A stretch of 64,000 nt of DNA from an uncultured Flavobacteriaceae bacterium (GTDB taxonomy: Bacteria > Bacteroidota > Bacteroidia > Flavobacteriales > Flavobacteriaceae), in contig CANLUS010000006.1 of NCBI GenBank assembly GCA_947494325.1, positions 186,001 through 250,000 on the forward strand, given 5' to 3'. The first letter of the stretch is position 1. Each line of letters opens with the position of its first letter. The notes beneath the pieces are model-generated. The model saw only the letters and a program-made list of their open reading frames with translations. It was not told where the DNA came from and made no database searches. Below are positions 37,313 through 44,720 of this stretch, piece by piece. The position numbers and the translations under genes are program-made.

Positions 37313-37320
37313 TACCTTTG
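37313..37320 (+). promoter_or_regulatory. Possible -7 promoter element (TACCTTTG) before the pglF-like gene
   Basis: TACCTTTG matches the Bacteroidota -7 consensus TAnnTTTG and lies in the 105-base gap at 37261-37365, the widest gap inside the polysaccharide locus. No clear TTTG stands 17-20 bases upstream, so the -33 part is weak. It would start RNA about 40 bases before the ATG at 37366 and could give the dehydratase gene its own transcript. Confidence 0.35.
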
Positions 37321-37365
37321 ATGTCAAGTCAATTATTCTTAATTTAGTTACTTTAAAATCTACAA

Positions 37366-39255
37366 ATGTTCAAATCCATTTTTTTAAAAGGAGCAAATGC
37401 GAATGTATCTCGTATTGTTGTGCTATTGATAGATGTTTTTATAGTTCTGCAAGCATTTTTCATTGCTTATATCATTAATTTTAATTTTACACTAAGTTTT
37501 CAAAAGTTTGGTTTTTTCTCTCAGATACCTTTAGTGGCGGTCATTGCGACGTTGTGTTTTTTAATTGTTGGCTCTTATAAAGGAACGGTTCGACAGACAG
37601 GCTCTAAAGACGCGGCAAATGTCTTTTACGGTGTGACAATTTTATTTGTCATTTTAGTTTTTATAACATTTCTGGATAGAAAATATGACGTAACCAAAAG
37701 ATTTGCGGTACCATATTCTGTAATAACAATAAATTACTTATTGAATATTATTTTTCTTATATCAAGTAGATATATTTTTAAAAACTTTGTTCAAAAAGTG
37801 CTAACCGAATATAAAGCTCCAAAAAATACGTTGATTTATGGAGCCGGAGATTCAGGATTGTTAACCTATTCAACAATTAGCAATGACGTTAAAAACAGCT
37901 CGAATGTAGTTGGTTTTATAGATGATGATAAAAACAAAATAGGGAAAAAATTTAATCGAATAAAGGTATATCCTTCTACCGTTTTACATAAAGATTTTTT
38001 GGAAAGAAAGGAGATTGAAGAAGTAATCGTTTCTATTCAAAATATAGAGTCTTATAAGCTATTACAAATTGTGGACTCTATAATAGAATTACCAGTAAAA
38101 GTAAAGATTGTTCCATCTGTTGATAAATGGATAAATGGTGACTTAAGTATTGGCCAAATTGAGGAGGTAAGGATAGAAGACCTACTAGATAGAACACCAA
38201 TAAAAATAAAGAATCCAATTCTCCAAAAAGAATTGAATGATAAATCAATTTTAATTACAGGTGCTGCCGGGTCTATCGGAAGTGAGATTGCCACACAGAT
38301 AAGTAATTATAATTACAAGCAGTTGGTTATTTTAGATCAAGCCGAGTCAGATTTATATAATGTTCAACAGTCGTTTGTAAGAAATGGCATTGATAAGTAT
38401 TCAGTAATAATAGCAGATGTTAGGAATGAGGAACGATTAAAGGAGATTTTTAGCGAACATAATTTTGACATTGTCTTTCATGCGGCTGCATATAAGCACG
38501 TTCCCTTAATGGAAGATAATCCTTATGAGGCGGTAAAAGTAAATGTATATGGAACCAAATTGTTGATGGATCTTTCCGTTGAATACAACGTAGATAAATT
38601 CGTAATGGTTTCTACTGATAAAGCAGTTAACCCTACCAATGTGATGGGAGCTACGAAGCGAATTGCTGAAATCTATGCAAGTTGTCTTAATTATGAAAGT
38701 AAAACAAAGTTTGTGACCACTAGATTTGGTAACGTGTTGGGCTCTAATGGTTCCGTAATTCCTTTGTTTAAAAAGCAAATTAAAGAAGGCGGTCCTCTAA
38801 CAGTAACTCATAAAGAGATAACTAGGTATTTTATGACTATACCTGAGGCATGTCAATTGGTGCTAGAAGCAGGAGTGATGGGTAAAGGTGGTGAGATCTT
38901 TGTATTTGATATGGGAGAATCCGTTAAGATATTTGATATCGCAAAAAAAATGATCAATCTCTCTGGACTGAAATACCCTGATGATATTGATATAAAAATT
39001 GTTGGACTACGACCTGGTGAAAAATTGTATGAAGAGCTGTTAAGTGACAAAGAAAATACAATGCCAACATACAATGATAAAATAATGATTGCGAAGACTG
39101 ATACGCTAGATTATACTAGCTTAAAACAAGCGATTGTCAGATTATCACTTTTAAGAGAAAAGAATAAACATGAAATTGTCTCTCAACTGAAAGACATAGT
39201 GCCTGAATATATTTCTAATAATTCTGACTTTGAAGAACTTGATAAGGTCGTTTAA
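37366..39255 (+). CDS. pglF: Membrane-bound UDP-GlcNAc 4,6-dehydratase (PglF/WbpM/CapD type)
   Basis: A 629-residue inner-membrane enzyme that converts UDP-GlcNAc to UDP-4-keto-6-deoxy-GlcNAc with retention. Four hydrophobic segments occupy residues 1 to about 140, then a first Rossmann-like domain with LIYGAGDSG near 155-163, and the catalytic SDR domain with ILITGAAGSIGSEI near 299-312. The active site has STDKAVNPTNVMGATKR, where Met replaces the usual catalytic Tyr, as in PglF and WbpM. It closes the polysaccharide locus; its stop codon overlaps the stop codon of the opposite-strand gene. Confidence 0.93.
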   Translation: MFKSIFLKGANANVSRIVVLLIDVFIVLQAFFIAYIINFNFTLSFQKFGFFSQIPLVAVIATLCFLIVGSYKGTVRQTGSKDAANVFYGVTILFVILVFITFLDRKYDVTKRFAVPYSVITINYLLNIIFLISSRYIFKNFVQKVLTEYKAPKNTLIYGAGDSGLLTYSTISNDVKNSSNVVGFIDDDKNKIGKKFNRIKVYPSTVLHKDFLERKEIEEVIVSIQNIESYKLLQIVDSIIELPVKVKIVPSVDKWINGDLSIGQIEEVRIEDLLDRTPIKIKNPILQKELNDKSILITGAAGSIGSEIATQISNYNYKQLVILDQAESDLYNVQQSFVRNGIDKYSVIIADVRNEERLKEIFSEHNFDIVFHAAAYKHVPLMEDNPYEAVKVNVYGTKLLMDLSVEYNVDKFVMVSTDKAVNPTNVMGATKRIAEIYASCLNYESKTKFVTTRFGNVLGSNGSVIPLFKKQIKEGGPLTVTHKEITRYFMTIPEACQLVLEAGVMGKGGEIFVFDMGESVKIFDIAKKMINLSGLKYPDDIDIKIVGLRPGEKLYEELLSDKENTMPTYNDKIMIAKTDTLDYTSLKQAIVRLSLLREKNKHEIVSQLKDIVPEYISNNSDFEELDKVV

Positions 39256-40427
39256 TATGTTGTACTCTTCATATATTTTATTAAGTATAAGTATCTAACA
39301 CCTAATAGCACTATTATTGGGATTAGTGCGATTGAAAATACTTGAATTTTCAACACCCAAAGTAGTATGGTAATCGATAGACATACAAGTAATACAATCA
39401 AATACTTTTCTATCCAAGGTCTTAACTGTTTTTTTAATAACAAAAAACCTACAAACACATTAGGCACAAAAGCCCATAAAGAATTAAAATTTTGCTGAGT
39501 AGCTGTATGATCCGTTGCGAACCACAGTAAGATGACTAATAATCCTATGATACCAGTCAAAAAGAACAAAAAGAAATCCAACCATTTGCTTCTTGACTTC
39601 CTTTTGAAATCTCGATAGGTAATTACTAGTACTAATAAACTAAGACCTATAAAAACAAGTAACGGGGTGAAATAGGTGCTACTTTTCTTTTCAGGAATTG
39701 ATTCAAATATGGTTTTTTCAGATCGCACTAACGGCTTGTCTAAAATACGTCCTTTTTCAAATGACTTAAAGACATAATCTGGTAAAAAAAGAAATTCTTG
39801 CGGTGTTGCCTTCCTATCTATGACAGATCCAAGAGCCAAATCAATACCGAATTTTCCCCATGCCTGATTATCTAAATATTTATGAATTAAATCTCTAAAA
39901 GTTAGGTCTAATTCATCAAAATCATAAGACAAATGAAGGCTTTGCGTAAGAACTTTATCAGATACATCCCTCAATCTAGTTGCGCAATTGTCAAAGAAAA
40001 AATCGTAAAGATAACTACGGTTATCAGGTCTCGCATTGAGTTGTAAAAACTCAAAAAAAGCCTGTTTCTGGGTAGTTGATAAATTCAATATTTGTTCAAC
40101 AATTGTTCTGTTTTGCGCTTTATAACTGTTCAGAAAACTGTCAAATTTTGAGACACCTAGGATATAGAGGAGTTTACCTTGAGCGAACTTTGCATAAAAA
40201 TTTGGGGTGTTAAAATCATAAACACCATAATTGTAAATGATATCAATACTTAAAAAAGGATCTCTGACTCTAAAAGCACTATGACCAAAAGAATCAACTA
40301 ATTCATCACCCGGAGCAATAGTAATAATACTTATTTGCGCATTTGGGGTAAGTTTCAACTGTTGCTGAGCGTTTGTTGAATAAACGAAGGTTAATACCGC
40401 GATAAAAAGTAAAACTATTTTTTTCAT
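39252..40427 (-). CDS. Lnb-type lipoprotein N-acyltransferase candidate (DUF4105)
   Basis: A 391-residue protein with a signal peptide (residues 1-20, then QQQL), a periplasmic domain to about 250, and five hydrophobic helices to the end. DSFGHSAFRV holds His49 and FFFDNCATRL holds Cys148, a His/Cys pair in the order expected for the permuted NlpC/P60-like DUF4105 domain. This domain heads the Lnb proteins reported to N-acylate lipoproteins in Bacteroides, which lack Lnt. The role here is inferred from that similarity. Two genes for outer-membrane or lipoprotein traffic (PorV/PorQ protein, LolD type) lie close on the same strand. Confidence 0.75.
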   Translation of the reverse strand: MKKIVLLFIAVLTFVYSTNAQQQLKLTPNAQISIITIAPGDELVDSFGHSAFRVRDPFLSIDIIYNYGVYDFNTPNFYAKFAQGKLLYILGVSKFDSFLNSYKAQNRTIVEQILNLSTTQKQAFFEFLQLNARPDNRSYLYDFFFDNCATRLRDVSDKVLTQSLHLSYDFDELDLTFRDLIHKYLDNQAWGKFGIDLALGSVIDRKATPQEFLFLPDYVFKSFEKGRILDKPLVRSEKTIFESIPEKKSSTYFTPLLVFIGLSLLVLVITYRDFKRKSRSKWLDFFLFFLTGIIGLLVILLWFATDHTATQQNFNSLWAFVPNVFVGFLLLKKQLRPWIEKYLIVLLVCLSITILLWVLKIQVFSIALIPIIVLLGVRYLYLIKYMKSTTY

Positions 40428-40430
40428 AAT

Positions 40431-41546
40431 TTATCTAAAGAAACTAAAATCTGCTTTAATAGAAAAAACATTAGAAAATAACGTTCCACTAGCGCCTCCA
40501 ATGTTTGTCAGTGCATAATCTATTTGAATTCCATTATATTTAAATCCAACACCAAAATTTGGTTCTAAGGTGAGTGATTGACTTGCGTCAAAATTTGTTT
40601 GATTTTGTAAATTGTTAATGCCACCTCTTAGATATACTAAATCTGTGTAATCAACTTGAAATCCGAAAGAAGGTGAAATACTCACAAAAGATGATGAAAT
40701 AATATCATTAGTTTGTGTAAACCTCATGTTTAAATCTAAAGCAGTTAACAATCCGAAATCTCTAGAAAGCGCAAATCTTCTGGCAACACCAAGTTGTAAT
40801 TTGGGCTTGGTAATTTCAATTTTTTCTGGCACGACTGTAGGAATTATTTCACCATCATTATTTGGGTCACCATCATTTAAAATAACGGCATTTAGATCGT
40901 CATAAATAGCAATTATAGTATTGAGTTGATCATCGTCAAAAGACCAGGCGTTAAAGGTTGTAGTTACATCTCGTAACATAAGACCAAATTGCCAGCTATT
41001 TTTCTTGTATTGCAGTCCAGCATCAAACCCGAACCCAATCGATGAGGCAAAATCTCCAATTTTTCTTCTAACTACTTTTGCATTAACCCCAAAATTAAAG
41101 TGTTTATTTTTTAATTTTCTGGCATAGGCAACGTTAACTGCCCAATCTGCGGCAGAAAATAAACTTACCCTATTAAAATCAATCGTTCCATCAACAATCA
41201 AATTTGTTGTATTTAGGATGTCATCAACACCAAAACGAATAACGGCAATGGCAAAAGCACTATGCGAATCTATTGGTTTTGCAAATGCTGCATAATCATA
41301 TTTGGCAATTCCTTGAAAATATTCGGCGTGCATAAGAGCCCCTTGATAATCATTAATTTCTACAAGTCCGGCCGGATTCCAGTAAATAGAATTGACATCA
41401 TTCGTCGTTGCACTAACGGCATTTCCCATACCAAATGCAGCAGCGTCAACTCCTATATTCAAAAACTCGTTCGAGAATCCTCTAATGGCTTGTCCATAGG
41501 AACTCCCTAAAGAAAATATAAATATGATAATAATTATTTTTTTCAA
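40431..41546 (-). CDS. PorV/PorQ family outer-membrane protein
   Basis: A 371-residue beta-barrel protein of the FadL-like superfamily. A signal peptide ends near residue 18 (SYGQ); GVDAAAFGMGNA and NDVNSIYWNPAGL near residues 32-60 are the PorV/PorQ hallmark, and an alternating hydrophobic pattern runs to the terminal Phe-Arg. PorV shuttles type IX secretion substrates; this one may be a PorV2- or PorQ-like accessory. The start is TTG (plus-strand 41544-41546): an in-frame TAG lies three codons upstream and the first ATG would remove the signal peptide. It ends 3 bases before the Lnb-like gene. Confidence 0.8.
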   Translation of the reverse strand: MKKIIIIIFIFSLGSSYGQAIRGFSNEFLNIGVDAAAFGMGNAVSATTNDVNSIYWNPAGLVEINDYQGALMHAEYFQGIAKYDYAAFAKPIDSHSAFAIAVIRFGVDDILNTTNLIVDGTIDFNRVSLFSAADWAVNVAYARKLKNKHFNFGVNAKVVRRKIGDFASSIGFGFDAGLQYKKNSWQFGLMLRDVTTTFNAWSFDDDQLNTIIAIYDDLNAVILNDGDPNNDGEIIPTVVPEKIEITKPKLQLGVARRFALSRDFGLLTALDLNMRFTQTNDIISSSFVSISPSFGFQVDYTDLVYLRGGINNLQNQTNFDASQSLTLEPNFGVGFKYNGIQIDYALTNIGGASGTLFSNVFSIKADFSFFR

Positions 41547-41637
41547 AAAACGCTATTTAAGGCAAATATCTTATTTTCAAAGTAAACTTATAGTTATTTA
41601 ACTATTTATTCTTTATTCTAGTGTATGACGTAGCAAT

Positions 41638-42600
41638 TTAAACACCCTTGCTAAGAAATGATAAAATTCTATGTTCACACCATAGTAATTTTGAAATGTT
41701 CAAATGAGATACAAATCCAACATGCCCTCCATATTTCGGCGTTTCCAGATGAAAGTTTTTATGATTTTTAGCCTCTGAAATAGGAAAGCATTCAGGCGTT
41801 AAAAAAGGATCGTCTAAGGCATTGATAAGTAAAGATTTAGTTTTGATCATCGGAATGAATTGTTTACAACTGTTTTTTAGATAATAGTCGTCGGCATCTA
41901 TAAATCCGTTGGCCGGAGCAGTATATAAATCATCGAAATTTCTAAAATTTTTAACGGCTAGAATTGCATCTTTCGTTAAAAATGAATCCGGGAATTGTTC
42001 TAATTTTTGAAATGCCTTTTGCTTCAAGGTTTTTAAAAATTGCAGCAGATAAAGTTTATTCGAAAATCGATTCAATGCTACCGATGAGGCCGTAAGATCA
42101 CAGGGAACAGAAATAGCGATGGCAGTATTAATATATGGCCTGTTGTCTTCACCAATATATTTTAAGGTGAGATTACCTCCCAAACTAAAGCCAACAATAT
42201 TGATCTCGTCATATTTGTGGTTTTGTTGTATGTATTGCACTACATCATGAACGTCTTCTGTCTTACCGCTGTGATATGAGCACATAAGTCGATTTGGTTC
42301 ACCACTACAACCTCTTAAATTAATCGCTGCAGTGTCATATCCATTTTCATTTAATACGTTGGATAGTGACACAATATACGTTGAAGAGGAACTTCCTTCT
42401 AAGCCATGAATAAGAATAGTGACTTTTTTAGAATTAATTTTAGAAAAATCTAAATCAATAAAATCTCCATCGGTTAGCTCAACTCTTTCTCGGTTGAAAT
42501 TTGCCTTGGAATTACCAAAGCCAACGCGATACATCGTGTTAAAATGAGCATTCTTAAATAGGAGAGAAGGAGCGTATGTTGAATTTTCTAAAAGTGGCAT
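41638..42600 (-). CDS. YheT-type alpha/beta hydrolase
   Basis: A 320-residue soluble alpha/beta hydrolase. ILIHGLEGSS near residues 61-70 precedes the oxyanion region, VGFSLGGNL near 135-143 holds the nucleophile Ser, NALDDPFL near 262-269 the Asp, and YGGHVGF near 289-295 the His. The RGCSG segment and the DAAINLRG-type context fit the YheT/ABHD1-3 group, whose substrates are poorly known but often ester lipids. It lies 20 bases downstream of the LolD-type gene on the same strand, so the two probably share a transcript. Confidence 0.85.
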   Translation of the reverse strand: MPLLENSTYAPSLLFKNAHFNTMYRVGFGNSKANFNRERVELTDGDFIDLDFSKINSKKVTILIHGLEGSSSSTYIVSLSNVLNENGYDTAAINLRGCSGEPNRLMCSYHSGKTEDVHDVVQYIQQNHKYDEINIVGFSLGGNLTLKYIGEDNRPYINTAIAISVPCDLTASSVALNRFSNKLYLLQFLKTLKQKAFQKLEQFPDSFLTKDAILAVKNFRNFDDLYTAPANGFIDADDYYLKNSCKQFIPMIKTKSLLINALDDPFLTPECFPISEAKNHKNFHLETPKYGGHVGFVSHLNISKLLWCEHRILSFLSKGV

Positions 42601-42620
42601 ATCGTACTTTTCTTACTATT

Positions 42621-43295
42621 TTAAACCGTTGGACTATTGATAATAACGCCGTCTTGCATTTCTAACTTTCTATCGGTCATATTGGCGAGCTCTTCATTAT
42701 GTGTTACAATAACGAAAGTTTGATTGAATTCATCTCTTAATTTAAAAAAAAGCTCATGTAAATTTTTAGCAGATCCTGAATCAAGGTTCCCACTTGGTTC
42801 ATCGGCAAAAATAACTTTTGGGTTATTAATGAGTGCGCGAGCTACTGCTACACGTTGTTGCTCTCCGCCAGAGAGCTCATTAGGTTTATGATCAATTCTA
42901 TGGGATAATCCTAAAAAATCGAGTAACTTTTTAGCAGCTGCTATGACTTCCTTTTTCGGTCTTTTTCCTATAAATCCAGGAATACAAACATTCTCCAGGG
43001 CTGTAAATTCAGGTAACAATTGGTGAAACTGAAAAATAAAACCAATATGTTGGTTTCTAAAGTTAGATAAACTTTTATCTTTTAAATTCAAAATACTATC
43101 ACCATTTAGCGTAAGATAATTATCCGCAGAAGGTGTCGGTTTGTCGAGGGTACCTAAAATTTGCAACAAGGTAGTTTTTCCCGCACCAGATGGTCCTACA
43201 ATTGCAATAACTTCTCCTTTCTTAATATGAAGATCTACTCCTTTTAAGACTTGCAAGTCTCCATAATATTTAGTGATATTTTTTGCTTCAATCAT
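42621..43295 (-). CDS. lolD: LolD-type ABC transporter ATP-binding protein
   Basis: A 224-residue ATPase that probably powers release of lipoproteins from the inner membrane with a LolC/E-type partner. Walker [10 protein letters not shown] near residues 34-42, the Q-loop in [13 protein letters not shown] signature LSGGEQQR near 141-148 and Walker [13 protein letters not shown] are all present. The short form with [12 protein letters not shown] fits the LolD/MacB class. No permease gene adjoins it, so the partner is elsewhere. A promoter-like site sits right at its start. Confidence 0.83.
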   Translation of the reverse strand: MIEAKNITKYYGDLQVLKGVDLHIKKGEVIAIVGPSGAGKTTLLQILGTLDKPTPSADNYLTLNGDSILNLKDKSLSNFRNQHIGFIFQFHQLLPEFTALENVCIPGFIGKRPKKEVIAAAKKLLDFLGLSHRIDHKPNELSGGEQQRVAVARALINNPKVIFADEPSGNLDSGSAKNLHELFFKLRDEFNQTFVIVTHNEELANMTDRKLEMQDGVIINSPTV

Positions 43296-43299
43296 AGTT

Positions 43300-43328
43300 C
43301 AAAAATAGATGATGTGAAAATAATCAAA
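43300..43328 (-). promoter_or_regulatory. Promoter-like site for the lolD-type gene
   Basis: Read on the minus strand this is TTTG, a 17-base spacer, then TATTTTTG (plus 43300-43307), matching the Bacteroidota -33/-7 pattern. The expected RNA start would fall at or within a few bases of the ATG at 43295, which would give a leaderless or nearly leaderless message. The match is good, but such short sites are common in AT-rich DNA. Confidence 0.4.
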
Positions 43329-43398
43329 ATCGTTAGAACTAATAACACTTTTGTGTAAAGTTTATCCCAAAAGCAAGGGATATTTTGAAATGGTTTGT

Positions 43399-43406
43399 TA
43401 TTTTTG
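43399..43406 (+). promoter_or_regulatory. Possible -7 element (TATTTTTG) of sucC
   Basis: TATTTTTG matches TAnnTTTG and lies 26 bases before the sucC ATG, giving a leader of about 20 bases. I see no good TTTG at 17-20 bases upstream, so only the -7 part supports it. The 137-base gap is shared with the divergent lolD-type promoter. Confidence 0.4.
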
Positions 43407-43432
43407 TCCTGACTTTATTCAAAAATTAACAA

Positions 43433-44626
43433 ATGAATTTACACGAATATCAAGGAAAAGAAATTTTAAACAGCTTTGGCGTTAGAATACAACGCGGTAT
43501 AGTTGCACATAATCATAAAGAAGCTGTAGATGCAGCAAAACAATTAGCTACCGAAACAGGTACGGGATGGTGGGTTATAAAAGCTCAAATTCATGCTGGC
43601 GGTCGAGGTAAAGGTGGTGGTGTTAAATTGGCTAAAAGTTTAGCCGAGGTTGAATCTATTTCAGAAAACATTATTGGAATGATGTTGAAAACACCTCAAA
43701 CACCTCCAGAAGGTAAAAAAGTAAATCAGGTATTAATTGCAGAAGATGTGTATTACCCAGGTGATAATGAGCCAGAAGAATATTACATGTCTGTATTATT
43801 GAATAGAGCGACAGGTAAGAATATGATCATGTATTCTACCGAAGGAGGAATGGATATTGAAACTGTAGCTGAAGAAACACCTCACTTAATATACACTGAA
43901 GAAATTGATCCCTTAATTGGATTATTACCTTTTCAAGCACGTAAAGTGGCCTTTAATTTAGGCTTGTCAGGAGGAGCACTCAAAGAGATGGTGAAATTTG
44001 TAACGGCGTTATACACTGCTTTTATGAAATCTGATTCATCAATGTTTGAGATTAACCCAGTACTAAAAACTTCTGATGATAAAATTATGGCAGTTGATGC
44101 CAAAGTATCTTTAGATGAAAATGCCTTATTTAGACATAAGGATTATGCCGAAATGCGTGATTTACGTGAGGAAAATCCTATCGAGGTTGAAGCAAAAGCG
44201 GCAGGATTGAATTATGTTGATCTTGACGGTAATGTAGGTTGTATGGTAAATGGTGCAGGTTTAGCTATGGGTACCATGGATTTAATCAAACAAGCAGGTG
44301 GAGAGCCAGCGAACTTTTTAGATGTTGGTGGAACAGCCGATGCAAAGCGAGTAGAGACCGCTTTTAGAATTATCTTAAAAGATGATAATGTGAAAGCTAT
44401 TTTAGTAAATATTTTTGGCGGAATTGTGCGATGTGATCGTGTGGCACAAGGAGTTGTTGACGCATATACAAATATGGGAGATGCCATTAAAGTACCTATT
44501 ATTGTGCGTTTACAAGGAACCAATGCTAAAGAAGCGAAAGAATTAATTGACAACAGCGGAATGGAAATTATTTCAGCCACTGAGTTTCAAGAAGCAGCGG
44601 ACAAAGTACAAGAGGTGCTAGCTTAA
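43433..44626 (+). CDS. sucC: Succinate-CoA ligase (ADP-forming) beta subunit
   Basis: Beta subunit of succinyl-CoA synthetase of the citric acid cycle, which makes ATP (or GTP) from succinyl-CoA. The 397-residue protein has the N-terminal ATP-grasp domain (MNLHEYQGKEIL, GGRGKGGGVKLAKS near residues 56-69) and the C-terminal ligase domain with GNVGCMVNGAGLAMGTMD and FGGIVRCD. The alpha subunit gene sucD is not adjacent, as often in Bacteroidota. The gene is alone on + between minus-strand genes and ends at a strong two-way terminator. Confidence 0.97.
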   Translation: MNLHEYQGKEILNSFGVRIQRGIVAHNHKEAVDAAKQLATETGTGWWVIKAQIHAGGRGKGGGVKLAKSLAEVESISENIIGMMLKTPQTPPEGKKVNQVLIAEDVYYPGDNEPEEYYMSVLLNRATGKNMIMYSTEGGMDIETVAEETPHLIYTEEIDPLIGLLPFQARKVAFNLGLSGGALKEMVKFVTALYTAFMKSDSSMFEINPVLKTSDDKIMAVDAKVSLDENALFRHKDYAEMRDLREENPIEVEAKAAGLNYVDLDGNVGCMVNGAGLAMGTMDLIKQAGGEPANFLDVGGTADAKRVETAFRIILKDDNVKAILVNIFGGIVRCDRVAQGVVDAYTNMGDAIKVPIIVRLQGTNAKEAKELIDNSGMEIISATEFQEAADKVQEVLA

Positions 44627-44670
44627 TTTAAGTTTAACAAAACCTTTTTTTCAACAGAAATTCATAAATA

Positions 44671-44702
44671 AAAAAGAGCGACCAATTGGTCGCTCTTTTT
44701 TT
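44671..44702. terminator. Two-way intrinsic terminator between sucC and the M14 peptidase
   Basis: A perfect 30-base palindrome at 44671-44700: a GAGCGACC arm, an AATT centre, then GGTCGCTC, flanked by A5 on the left and a T run on the right. Read from either strand it forms a stable hairpin followed by U residues, so it should end both sucC and the convergent peptidase transcripts. Confidence 0.9.
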
Positions 44703-44720
44703 CATTTTCATGTTGCTTTT

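Noticed and set aside
38506-38778. Antisense frame in the pglF-like gene
   Set aside because: It overlaps the catalytic domain on the other strand and shows no domain or signal.
8394-39255. pseB and the pglF-like gene as a recent duplication
   Set aside because: They share only the SDR fold. The second has an N-terminal membrane part and a Met in place of the catalytic Tyr, so they are distinct families.
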